NCBI RefSeq assembly: GCF_040054535.1
Contig: NC_090782.1
Span: forward strand, 22,031,001-22,095,000
Origin: Antennarius striatus
Taxonomy: Eukaryota; Chordata; Actinopteri; Lophiiformes; Antennariidae
Length of the DNA stretch: 64,000 bases
Reading direction: 5' to 3'
In this document: positions 14,617-26,783 of the stretch, in pieces
How the letters are laid out: each line of letters opens with the position of its first letter
Position numbering within the stretch: position 1 is the stretch's first letter
Position numbers and translations under genes: made by a program
Notes under the pieces: generated by a model
The model's database searches: none
Seen by the model: only the letters and a program-made list of their open reading frames with translations
Told to the model about the DNA's origin: nothing

Positions 14617-17600
14617 GGAATTGTTGCAAAATAGACCACCAAAGAGTGTGTGACGATGATGACTGATGAGAGCCAGGACTGTCATGCAAACGTTTTTTTG
14701 AACCAGCTTGCAGATCTCACAGGTTTTGAGTGTGGTGGGATTTAATTTGAGACTGGACTGTTTTCTATTGTCCAGTTGTCCATAAAAATATTGTGTTAAT
14801 AATGCACTATGAGGATACTGCGCTGCTAAACTGGCACAAGGTTTTAAGTGAAGTTGTTCTTTTTGTCTGCTTTTTGCACAGTTACGGTTACAGACTGCTT
14901 CACCACCTCCCTACAGTCGCGTTTTAAATTCAATTTGTTTGCCAAAAACAAAAAAGAAAAAAAAAAAAAAAACCCACACTCCAGAATCCATCCTCTCATG
15001 TGTCAAGTTTCTCCCGGTTCCTAGCAAACACTAAACCACAGCGGCAACCTGACTCCTCTTTTGTCGCTAGGGGTAAAGTGGTAGCCGTTGACAGACTTGA
15101 CATTTAGCTGGACTGTCAACAGGAGAAAGAGGGATGAGGCCGGAGCAACAATTTAGTGCTGATTTCTCAGGCTTCCAAGATTTACCCTGTTCCAAGTACA
15201 GATGTGTAAAAACCATTCAAGGAAAAGAAATGTTTTCAGATGTAACACACCCTGCAATTTAAGAAGCAGAGCTTGAAGCTTGTTGGAAAGTTGCAGTGAA
15301 GGGTTTCTCTATCAGGAGAGGAGTCTAACTCGCCTGTGGTTTGCTAACAGTTGGAGCTTTCTGCATATCTCGGATGCATGTGAAACGGCTCATTGTCGTG
15401 TGTAGAAACACAACCTGTTACATGACCTTAGCCATCATCACGGCTTATTATATCTGTGCTGATACAGGATCAGCAACGGGCAACTACACCTTGACCCTTA
15501 CACACACTCTGTCGAGTTATATATGACCCGTTTTAGGTTTCCTAATTAATGGTTTGACATATTTATAATCCGGACTTGTCATGGCAGGTTCAAAGTCTCT
15601 CATTAAGTGAGTCTTGCGAGTGACAAAGCGTCCCGCCTCATTTTCGACCATCTCAAATCACCGCCGCATGAATCATATCCGTATCTCCAAACCGTCGTCT
15701 CTGCAGGAGATGGAGAAAATAGATTGTTTCTGACTGATGACAGGAGGCTGGATTTACACATGAACATAAATGTTTCTAATTGGCCGTGACCTGTGGCACG
15801 TATTGAACAACTCCAGAACCGCCTCAGAGGAGAAAACAAATCGTTACCTTACCTTACCCTCGGTATCTTTTGGGTTTCTTGTTCTGCTGTCTTGAGCTGC
15901 TTTCACTCAAGGAGAATGAATGAGTGCCAAGCCGTGACAAACCCGGATCCCTTTCCCAAACAAAGTGGCCACTTTGGCAAAGAATTTGACATGAGTGATA
16001 ACCCTGTTGCTCTCTCCCAACAATCTTTCTATTCATGAGATCTGAGCCATGGACACTCGGTATTGTGTTATTAGCCCCGTGGCTACAGAGGGTTAATGAT
16101 CCAAACTGGTGCGGCAGTAAACACCACAAAATGAAAGAGGGTGCTACTAATCTGAGGGTTAGACTGACACAACGCTGATTTTTTTACTGACCAAACTGAT
16201 TTACAGCAAACTGAATGGGAAGGTTTGATCTTACGTTGAAGTTTATATTCTAAAAGCAATTTTTAATTAACTTGAGTGATGATTTTGTCCTTAGTGTTGG
16301 GCGTCTTCCCCTGGATCATTTTCGCTGGCAACGCCGCTTATTGACATTGCCTGTGTAATGCTGTATCGTGGCCTTAAGGCTGTGATAATCGAGTCTCTCA
16401 GAATGGAAACACACTCAAGTAATTTGGCCCGAAACCAGACATTATCGAGATGAATGCACGAACAGGGATTTGCGTCTCTTCTCTATTTCTCAGGCTACAT
16501 GTAGCGATGTTCTCCAAATTATTGTCTCACAAAGTGTTTTGTATTTTGAAAAGGTTTGGAGGTATCGGCTATTAAAGTCTCGTTGTGCTCACTTCTGTTA
16601 TTTCACAGTGGCAATGAAAAATCAATGCACTAAAAATTAATTTGAAAATAGGCTTTATGTTGCAGTGAGGTTTGAGTGAGCTGGGAGAGCACGCTGACAA
16701 GATTAAATTATAAAAACATTGAAAGGACTTCACTTTTCTGATGCCAATTTCTTCCCTTGATGTGAATTCATCTGAACAGAGGTCTTTCAAGCATATAAAA
16801 AGGTGCTATATACCTTCAATCTGCTTTGAATGCATCAAAATTAGAATTTCACTGCTCGGGATATTAATCTGTTGATTTTCCAGGTCTTTTTTGTCCATTT
16901 TATAACATCAAAAACAACATTGTGTACAGGCAAAGAGGGCTCAGGCAATCAAAGACCACACATTAAGGCTTCTTCACTGTAACCTGTGGAACAGTGAGAA
17001 ATACAAACAGGACGACTGGCTGTCTCAGGTCTGAAATATCAAAATGGAAATACAAAATTTGACTATTTCTGAGCAGCAATAGCGGGCCTGCAATGCTACC
17101 GCTGCTTGTAATTACAATTTGGTAAAACGGCACTCTGGAGTGTTCTCTATTAATGCTGAGAGAATGAAGAGAGAATTCGGCATGGCTGAACGGGCAGCTG
17201 AGTGGGACATGAGGGTTCAGGGAAGCCAAGGAGGAGTCAGAATGGAAGAAGCTGTGCACCGGGTGACTGGAGCTGAGAGACTCCAGCTCAGAGATGGGAT
17301 TTCTTCTTAAATACATGGAGCTCGTAGTGAGAAATGACAGGTCGATACAGATGATGCAGGTGAACTAACAGACACACGGCCAGCCGGAGACGGATACTCT
17401 GGCTTAGGCTCTTCTGTCTCCATATTATTAGATTTTTCTGCCAGGGCCTCTAACTGGACTGAACGTTTTATATGTTTAGTATTAAATAAATAGAGAACTC
17501 TTTTCCTTTATTTTTATAGGCTTTACTTTTAGATTACTTTGCTTGTTTTGGGTTACCACAGGTACAGGTCCTGATAAATGTAGAGTTTTCATGTCGTGAC

Positions 17601-17745
17601 TTGTTGCTGATATATATAATTCTGATTTATTACCATTAAAATTTACCCTGTAGAGATTTTGAAAAACAGGAGCAAAAAGTGAATGAAATACATTTTATTT
17701 TGACTTTGGTTTACATGGATTTCTGTTGGTCATAACATTGTAAGA

Positions 17746-17830
17746 ATTAGTTATTACTACTACTATTAATATATTACTATCAATACTACTACAATTACTT
17801 CTACCGATAATACAACTACTACTACTAAAT
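17746..17830. repeat. Degenerate TAC/ACT trinucleotide tract
   Basis: An interrupted series of ACT/TAC triplets with AT-rich interruptions, an old decayed microsatellite. Confidence 0.6.
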
Positions 17831-20800
17831 TTGAATACAGTTTTTATATATACAAATAAATACCTTTTTATATTAAATTACTGTGTTCCAGATCATCTGT
17901 ATCCATAGCTGACACTGTGTTTAAAAAAACAAACATGTAACATCATTAAACATCACATTTCAAATAGCACGCTCTCATTCTCCCCCTGAGGTTTGACTTG
18001 AAAATTGATTTTGGAGGAGAAACACAAAGAGACAGACATTTGCTCACGTTTGAGCGCCAGAACCCACAAGTGTTGTGAACTCTCAGCGGTGTTGCCTTCG
18101 CCAGAAAGCCAAGTGGAAACGCTGCCGAGGCGGGTGATAAGTGAGGCATCGGTGTGGACACTGAAAACACAATTTCCTCAGCAAATTGATGGGGTGTGAG
18201 TCAGGGTGCGCAAACAATCTCTCACATTCAAAACAGTCAATGTTTCATCTCCCATGTCCACACATCTCCTCTCCGGCATAGAAATAGCCAAACCCAGAGG
18301 TGCCCCCACCACCCAGCAAACAATGATCTAATCACCCGCTCCTGCCAGGAGGCAAAGCGGAAAAAAAACCATCAGCCTGAGACACTTAACTCCAAGCTAT
18401 TGTCGCAAATGAAGACAAGCTACCGTGGTTAGGAGGCGAATATGAAGAAAAAATAGATTGCAAGCCCCTTTTATTTGGTACAAGACTTTTAAAGTCGTGC
18501 CTCCAGCCTGAGCGCATTCAACATTTGACCACTTTGGAGGGGCAGGGTTGCTTTTTGGGCTGAAATGTACAAAATTTATCTGTGTGGAAAAAGAAGGAAC
18601 TGCTGCCTGGATTATGTTTAGAGACATCAATAAAGGAGGCATTTATGAACCCCATTGGAGACTCAGGGAGGATGGAGGGCACAGAAAGTGCACGATTCTT
18701 TTACAGCAAGCCACGGTTATGGTCTGGACTCTGATCTATGGTTAAGAACAGGAAACAAATGCAGTTTGGTTAAGGTGAGAGAAACTTCAGACATGAAGGA
18801 GGTGACAAGTCGTAATGCCAGTTCTTTGATTTTGAAGGTAGCAGAGGTTGAATTAAATGAATATAATGTGTTCTTGTTAGCGGTGAGGAGCAAGTGGGAA
18901 AAATACTCTAGAACGTCTTAACCATCTTTACTTTAATTTAGTACAATTATGCAAGAATAATCAGCAAAATGTATTAAAGTGCTGAAAATAGTCCATGTCA
19001 GTGTTGTGTTGTCATATATGGTGCTGTTAAGATACAGTATAGTGTAAAAGTGTATGTGGCACAATTATTTTACCTCTGAAATTGAACTTATTAACCACCA
19101 GCAGCTAAAAGTTAAAATCATTTTTCTCCCAATCATTTTCTTTGTAAGTCTCATAATGTGCTGTGGGGTGGGGGGCGAGCTCTCCTAATCTGCACTCTGG
19201 TAATACCAGCCGTCCCACCTGAGAAAGTCTCCCTCCCTGAGACAAAACAGGAGATTCCAGACAACAGCCGTGGTGACACGGGACTACCATCTGATGTGAA
19301 GATGGTTTTCCCAGGACCTCGGTGTCTCCAGTGAGACCCAGACACCTACGAGACTATCAAAACAAAAACTGGAAAGCACAAGTGCGTTGGGGTGTTTGTA
19401 CAGGTACCAGTACATGTGGTCCGCTATCACCTGTCGTCTCCAGCGCAAGGTGAATAGATAGAACAGTCACACAGCCGTTAGTGTGTGTGTTTGCATGAGT
19501 GTGTCGCCACGTAAAGGTGCCTTTCTTCTCCAAACATGGGTTGTTTAAAAAAGAGAGGGGAGAGTAAATAACTCCAAAATCTGATAAGTAAACACTCACA
19601 GTCCCTCAAGGGGTCCAAATCAGGAAAAAAATAAGTCAGATAAGAAGCTGAGATAAATGATTATCGCAGTGTGTGTGTGGAGACAAAGGAATGGAAGGGT
19701 TTGGCTTTTTTACCTGCTGTTAGGTTAGTGTTCTGGTTGACTGGCAGCCACAGACAGAGCAGACACGGGGGGGTCCAGAGCCAAAACCACAAAACCACTT
19801 TCTCACAGTCTTCTGCCTGAGATCACCGTACAGCTTTACGTGCTTTCGAACATTTCCTTAAATCTTTATTCTCAGCTGAGAAACTCGAGCTTTGAATCTC
19901 AATTTTTAATGTTTCCATTTTAATCTGCTCTTTTCTTTCCATTAAGTACATGTTCACATGTTAAAACTCACTCAGTTCTCTGAGTGGAGGAGACTAGGCT
20001 AAGTATTTCTGAGAAAAACAGGGTTGTTAATACAGATTTTAAAAAATTACTTCAAAGAACGCAACTTTTTGCGGCATATTGTGGCTTTCTACAGCTACAA
20101 CTGCGATGTTAGGAAAGAGAGATGAGAATCGACATGAAACTATCCCTAATTCACGTCCAGCCATATCTGAGCAGGGATATTGCATCATCCTCACCCACCA
20201 CAGCACCTCAGGCAGAATTAATTACACTAATAATGGATTCGGATACGCTTGAGATATCAAAATAAAAGCATTACTTTCCCCTCAGTGGATGTGGTTTACT
20301 TAAATACTGTCACTTTTCAACTGAGAAAGATATAAATGGATGGAAAATAAAATATTTCCACTGTAAAATATTTAAATGTTTAACAAAATATTTCTGCATT
20401 TACTTTATTACGAATACGAGACTGAAAAATTTCAATTATTTTCCGCAGATCAATCCATGAAGATATATATTCCCCAGTGGATGTTATGAGGCCTGGAACA
20501 CATAGACTTATCTTAATTTTAAATGCACTTATCACTGATTATGCTGGTTATACTTGATGGTTAAAAAAAAACACTCAGAGCATTAGTGCAACAACAACAA
20601 CAACAAAAAAAGTAATTTACATTTGTATGAAGTGGTACTTGATTGAAAAGGGCAGTTTTCTTTTGATACCTGTCGCAGTCACTCCAGATTGGTGCTGCTA
20701 GCAGAATTTAAAAAAAAACAAAAAACTACAGAAGTATTTCATTAAGGTTAAAACAACTCGGCAAACATTCCCTCCTCTTTGAAAAATATCAGCTGCTTTC

Positions 20801-21130
20801 ATTAGCCAGCAAACGTATGCTAGAGTGGATTAGATGGAGCGCGACGGGTCAAGTGTGCACCTCTCATTTGTTTTACGTGGAGCAATGGTGGAGAGAATGG
20901 ACGGATCGTGAGTGGCATGTTTGCAAGTAATGGGTTAGTGGGGGGGGGGGTCATGAAAGGTCAAAGGATGATGCTGTAGTGATCTATGGAGGAGGGGATC
21001 ACAGAAGTACAGTACTGTATGTTGGATGTCACTGCAGACAATCTGAGTCTGATCGGTTAAATTACAATCCTCATTGGATCTTCTATCAGTCACTTGAAGC
21101 CTCATCAATGATCAATTCATTACTGGTGTT

Positions 21131-21215
21131 AAGTACAGGTAGTCCTCAACATACAATCATAATTGGTTCCAAGAGGTTTTTCGTAAATTAAATTGTTCGT
21201 AAGTCATTATTTATT
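21131..21215 (+). repeat. Relic DNA-transposon-like repeat end
   Basis: This contains 'CAGGTAGTCCTCAACATAC', 'AATTGGTTCCAAGAGG' and 'AAATTGTTCGTAAGTC'. I recognise this as a decayed copy of a dispersed repeat whose consensus reads roughly 'TCCTCGACTTACGAAC...GTTCGTAAGTC'. Family assignment is uncertain and no second end was found. Confidence 0.35.
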
Positions 21216-21976
21216 AAATTTCAATCTATAATCGCTATTTGAGGTTATTTAAATACCATTGCTAATCTAAATACTTAAGTACTATTCCCCAAAAATTACC
21301 AGAAACTTTTATATATAAAATCACATAATAAAATACTATAGTACAAGCATATAACATCATGTTACTGCACAATAAATGTGGATAAAAACATATTAAAATA
21401 CCCTTAAATAGTTCCAATATCTCCAGTTAAAAGTCACTTGTACGTCACAGGATTGTTTTGAATTCAGATTAATTTAAGGTAAACTTTTGCTCTTCATAAT
21501 AAAGCACTTCAGGGAACTCTTGACTAGTTTTTGAGATCATCCAACCACAAAAAGTCAAGACTTCAAGTCAACTTTATTCATAAAGCCCTGAATCACACCA
21601 GTTGTGCAGTGAAGTTGGGTTGTGGCTGACAGCAGGGTTAAATATTCAAGGTGTTGTCCTTATTTTTATCACTAATGTTTTTCAGTGATACAGACATGTG
21701 TAATTTTCCATGTAAAAATTCTTTTTTAAATGTAGCATGTAGCTTACCTTTAGGGTGCAGGAAGAGGAGGAGGAGGAGGGAGGAGTTATTGTCAGTCAGA
21801 GTCAGAGTTGTCATCAGAGAGATGGTCACCATTACCACTAACTTCACTAGTAGTGTCGGCTTTGACACGGCGCTGCGAACCACGACCGGACTCTAGGGTT
21901 TTTGGTTTTTTTTCTGAACCACTGATGACGTTTGAACCACTCAAGGGGTTCATTCATATCTGAAACACTTCATTCA

Positions 21977-22031
21977 CCAGGTGAACCAGTTTAGTCATTT
22001 AGAATCGAAACGACTAAACTGGTTCACCTGG
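21977..22031. repeat. 20-bp perfect inverted repeat, 15-nt loop
   Basis: Arm 1 (21977-21996) starts CCAGGTGAACC and arm 2 (22012-22031) is its exact reverse complement. The 60 bp upstream contain two further GAACCACT motifs, so this may belong to a GAACC-type dispersed repeat. Confidence 0.8.
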
Positions 22032-25000
22032 GTGGGAATTCAGAACACCGGCCGGTCCCAGATGTGTTCAAATGGATGAAACAGCACTGCGATGAGATCT
22101 CAAGGATGGGAACAGAGTAGATTTTATTTTCTAAGAAACTTATTTTAAAGCTCTTTTGCTCACATAGTAGAAAATAATAAACCACACACATGTCATATAT
22201 CTCTTATTGCTTTATTCAACCCTGCAAGGATCAATGATCATAAGTCAATGTCTTTAAATATATGGCTACAATACAGCAACTTCTTGTCTAAAGACAAGAC
22301 GTTTACGCTCGTTTCACTTTCAAGATGATGAATGAATGAATAAATGAATAACACCTTAAAAAAAAAATGCACAATCGAAAAAACACAAATGTATTTTCAA
22401 TCGAATAATGGAATGTAATAGATATAGTAGCTGAAGCTGTGGAACGCTACACCTGATGCAGAGTAACAGCTGCTTAGGCAAAAGAAATAAGAAAAACAAC
22501 AAAACACGGCTTCCATGACCTTGTCCAAACTTTTACGTGAACATCAGCATTCCGAGCCTTCGTGCTATTTTGAAAACCTTGCATTTTAAAACTTTTCGTC
22601 TCACCAAGGACCTTTTTGGTTATTAAATACTTCTTCTATGCCAAGTTAGACGCAAACAAATTGCTTTCATGCTACCGTCACTCAGGGGGATGGTCGCGAT
22701 GAGGCCTCCTCCATTAGCCCACATTACTCGACGTACAAATGGCTCCTTGTTAACTATACATGTTGTTCGGGGAGGGTACCAAATAGTTTGCTGAAACCTT
22801 GTCATATTTGATCATTTCACACACACCATCTGTACTTTTCCCCAGCATGTGGGTGACACTGGAATTTGAACAAACTCACAAACTGGCCTTTTACCATTCC
22901 CAGCCGGAGGAGCTCAGAAGCGGCCTTGATGATAACTGGGTCTGACACTGTGACAGGAGCTGGGGAACAAAGCTTGACACCACCAGCACTCCCATCCTCC
23001 TGAAATACATATTGCTCACTCTTCTTCACACACATAACACAAACACCACGGGGAACTCATCGCCCGCATGAACCAAAATCACTGAAATCCCCCCCCGCGG
23101 CCCCTCCAGCAGTTGAGTTATTACCTGTTTCCATTACATTTCTCACACGGTGCCAATAAAGATGGAATCGGGTTATGATGTGCGAACCGAGAGATGAACA
23201 TCTCGGCCTTTATTGAGCTATCTGTTAGAGGAAGCGCACAAACAAATGCACACAAAAGTTCACACAGCCGGCAAAGAACTGGAGAATGCATGAAACAAAT
23301 ATGATTACCTTTGAGATGAAGAGGTAGAAAGAGGAAGAGACCAAATGAAGGGAGAATGAAATGTGAGTGGACATGTAGAGGTAGGAATTGCCATTGTCAC
23401 ACTCTTTTAAAGATGCAAAAGTGCTGTGACTTGTGTGTGAGGGAAGCAGGGGAAGTCAAGTGTACTTTAAGACAATGTGAAGACGTGTCATTCCACTTAC
23501 TTTTTCACACACAATGCACCATCACAGGGTCACTGATCAGCTGGGTCGGCCTTTACTTTCAATTTTTCTTTCTCTAAAGTGTGAAACGCCAACAGCTACC
23601 GAACCAGCAGACACAAATGCAACTTGTCGCGTTCAGGCTTGTGCGTGCACGGCAAAAAAAAAAGAGAAAAAAAAAGTATGCATTGTGTGTGCAGGAATCC
23701 AGACTAATGTGCAGACAGTCGGGGTGAGTGAACCAAGAAGAAAAAAAATGCTTCAACTGTCATCTGTCGCCCCAAGAGAGCACACATAAGGCAAAAACAA
23801 AAAGCGTTCTCAGGCTGGCTACATTTTTCACACAGCCTGGACATATTCACTCACTCGCTGCTCTTCGACTGCATCATGATGGATTTGTTTGCTCCAGGCT
23901 AACATTTTCAACATGGCATGAAACAGCAGTGATTTGAAGGAAATACAGTTTATATTGGGATGAACAAATGGCTTCTTGAAGTCCATGTGTTGGAAACTAC
24001 AGTTCTGAGAGTCAAAACAGTTCACAAAGTAGGAAAAATTTGATTTAAATGTCTTAGAATTTCTGGAGGTAAGGCTGCATTTATTGCTGAAGTCTCTCGC
24101 CGTAAACAAGACATATTTACTGTGAAGTTGAGTTCATAAAATGGATGTCATATTTAATGTGACATTATGATTCATCCCCTTTGGAGGCATTTTTCATATC
24201 AGTAGACAAGATGCAATATTTTGAATCCATCTTGCCAATGAACCAGAAATGACCTGAAGGGATTATTTTCACTCGTGGATGAAGATCTAATTTGGTCACA
24301 GGCTGAACATTTGTCTTCAAATGTTCAGCAAAACCCATAGACCAACATTTGCCAGTCATAAAGAGGTCATTTCATCTGGAATGAGACTAACAGCAGCATT
24401 TCTTTGTGGTTCCATATATATTTTTAGTTTCAGTCAATTTGTTTCTGCTACAAACAGGCTAATATGTTAACTTTGTAACAGAAAAAAGTTTTCCTTCAAT
24501 TAGACAGATTTAGGATTAGACCAGAATTAGTTTAGCAAATTATTAGTGATGTCACCAATCATGCTTAATTATTGATTAATTTAAAATTTCTTTTTAAGAA
24601 GGAAGAAAAGATGCGTCAAAAAAACACAAAAAACTACAAGAACAAGAAGAAAATACTTTTTTTAGTACACTGCTCCAACCAAAAAGCTGCAAAAACACAA
24701 GGCAGCATTCAAAAAATCTTTTTTGAACACATTTTTACAGAAAGTTTGTGTATTTAAAAATATTGTCAGCTCAGCCCTAAAAATCTACAGCAATAAAAGC
24801 AACATAAATGAATCCAGTGGTAACATAAATGAAGACTTTGTATATTTAAAGACTTGTTATTTTTACTCGACTTAATGAGTTTAATAAATTTTAATGACAA
24901 CACTTGTTAAGATTTTAAATGCACACCTTTATTAATGGTAAAGCATTTTCATTAGTTATTAGTATTTTGATATAAATGAATGTTTCTTCTAACGCATCGC

Positions 25001-25102
25001 TATAAAACTTTAGAAATGTATTCAAATCTGAGAAACTTGGTGTAAGCATTGAGCGCGCAGCGCCACCCTGCGTTCAAATCACGTTACTACAGCGTAAACC
25101 AC

Positions 25103-25109
25103 TGTTTAC
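25103..25109 (-). promoter_or_regulatory. Forkhead (FOXJ1-type) site upstream of cfap144
   Basis: TGTTTAC, reverse complement GTAAACA, is the core forkhead motif. It lies one base from the X-box and 83 bp upstream of the cfap144 ATG. FOXJ1 drives motile-cilium genes, so the placement fits, but a 7-bp motif occurs often by chance. Confidence 0.5.
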
Positions 25110-25110
25110 T

Positions 25111-25123
25111 GTTGCTAGGTGAC
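25111..25123 (-). promoter_or_regulatory. RFX X-box upstream of cfap144
   Basis: The minus strand reads GTCACCTAGCAAC, an exact fit to the X-box consensus GTNRCC-N-RGYAAC bound by RFX factors. It sits 69 bp before the cfap144 start codon, the usual distance for ciliary promoters. The gene encodes a ciliary protein, so the site is probably functional. Confidence 0.7.
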
Positions 25124-25192
25124 TCCGACACACAGCCTCGACTCTCTTCAATTTTCTGCTGTCAGTGATCATTGTGGGGTTTTTTTTCAAGC

Positions 25193-26086
25193 ATGGCAGG
25201 AAACAAGCAGCTGGATTTGGTTCATCAGAACGCGATCCACGTGGAGATGATCCGGAAGGAGCAACGATACCAGAAACTCCACACAGAGTTCAGCATCAAT
25301 CCACACAGGAAACGTGAGTAAACCAACCATGCTTGGGCAAAGAAGGCAAACAAACTTAGTACAGTTTGATACACGATACATTCAAGTGGCATCAGATTTA
25401 CAGTTTCCAATCTATAAATAGAATCCTTTGACATCCATTTAGGCTTCCCTCTATTGTGTTGTAAAAAAAAACAAACGAGATGCTGAAAGATGATCTTTGC
25501 TTGTCATAAAACTCGACAGATAGAAAATAAAGCACATATTTTCACGATTGTGTATTGACATGTTCTCACACTGTCCTCTGCCTCCTAGTACACATCCTGG
25601 CTGACAAACCCATGTCAAAGCAAGCCACAGAAGTGATAACAGAAAACTGTAAGTAGCTTCTGAAACTAAAAAAACCCCCACATTTTACTATTCTAGGTGA
25701 GAAATCTTTCAAAAGAGAAGTACTGATGACTCCAGATTGATCCAAAACATCAACCAAGACAATGACTTCTTCAGGGCATCAGTTGTATGGAATAAGATTT
25801 CCTCTTTTCCAGCGAACTTCATTGACGCGTTTCACGAGGGTCGACAGGAACCGACCAAGAAATACAAAACGCCCCAGACTGAGAGTCAGGAGGTGGGATG
25901 GATTTCAACTCCACTGGTGAGACACCTCTCTGTAGCTTTAGCTCTTTAGCTTGTGAAATGTTCTTCAATCATTCCCTCTGTCCCCAGATTCCATCAAACC
26001 GCAGTGACAGCAGGCTCAACTTCAACCGGATCAGTTCTGATGTCACCAAACACCAAGAATCTGCCCTGCAGCGTGGAATTAAATGA
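25193..26086 (+). CDS. cfap144: Cilia- and flagella-associated protein 144 (FAM183A-like)
   Basis: Four coding exons read by splice site: 25193-25313, 25589-25648, 25813-25916 and 25988-26086. All introns are GT...AG, and the 384 nt join in frame to 127 aa plus stop. The protein matches what I recall of FAM183A/CFAP144: an N-terminal helix with 'LDLVHQNAIHVEMIRKEQR', then 'INPHRKLHILADKPMS', 'FIDAFHEG', and the family signature 'KKYKTPQTESQEVGW' followed by a C-terminal 'RSDSRLNFNRISSDVT'. The human protein is about 134 aa, so this is full length. Family members bind axonemal doublet microtubules as luminal inner proteins of motile cilia. The X-box and forkhead site just upstream suggest RFX/FOXJ1 control. 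It converges on ebna1bp2, about 700 bp between stop codons. The ATG is supported by homology and by no upstream in-frame alternative in the exon. Confidence 0.9.
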
Positions 26087-26134
26087 TCCACAGCGAGCAC
26101 CGCTGTTTTCTTTTTGTTTGTTTGTCATACATAC

Positions 26135-26140
26135 AATAAA
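26135..26140 (+). terminator. Polyadenylation signal of cfap144
   Basis: A canonical AATAAA lies 49 bp after the cfap144 stop codon, giving a short 3' UTR. Confidence 0.75.
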
Positions 26141-26783
26141 GATGTCATCTCCATAAGTTGCCCTTTGCATTTCAGTAAATTATGACATTACTTGCAGGTG
26201 GATGCTTTTGCACAGAGCTGAACAAAGCACATCGACCCGTCACTTAATCATCACGTTAACGAAAGGGAAAGGGCAAAACGAACAGCTGTTCTATTATTAC
26301 AAAATGTCACGTCGTAACGGTGAGAGCGAAGGTGTCGTGGAGCCGAGTTAGAAAGAGAAGACAGTGAGGGGATGCAGATATTAAGGTTTAATCACAGGAA
26401 ACCTCCTCATGGTGAGAAATATATGTCCACAGAACATAACACACGTGTAAAGAAGGAAAGATATTCAAATACTCCGTTAAAAGAACCAAAAGGGTTGGCT
26501 AGCTAGTAAGTCACTCTTTAATTTGCCGTTTAAGCAAAGAAGAGCCTGATCTTCATCAGTGATGTCTTTCAAATAGCTTCCCTACCACTATGGCAGGACG
26601 TCCCTCTCAATCTGTGGCTTGAAGGATACTCCACGTCGATCCAAGCACTTTTTATGAAAGCTACGCAGTACAAAAATGTGTAAAAGAAAAGCTCCAGTCC
26701 TTCTAAATGCCTCCGGATGTATACAGAGAGGGACATCTTCTTTGAAGCAAGATATAAGCCCAGCCTGCAGAGCAGTCAGGATT
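26141..26783. other. Convergent intergenic spacer / ebna1bp2 3' UTR
   Basis: About 640 bp between the cfap144 poly(A) signal and the ebna1bp2 stop. On the minus strand ATTAAA variants occur near 26517-26522 and 26386, either of which could end the ebna1bp2 transcript. No other gene is seen. Confidence 0.5.

Larger units (their letters stand above)
1..25080. other. Gene-poor region, no supported gene
   Basis: No reading frame in these 25 kb resembles a protein family I recognise. Open frames are short (mostly under 130 codons), lack conserved motifs and do not join across plausible splice sites. What can be seen is AT-rich sequence, short (CA)n tracts, three decayed dispersed-repeat fragments (near 3.77, 5.15 and 14.55 kb), a possible LINE tail at 11.6 kb, a relic repeat at 21.13 kb and two strong inverted repeats (12,975 and 21,977). 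Conserved non-coding enhancers could be present but cannot be recognised without alignment. Confidence 0.6.
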
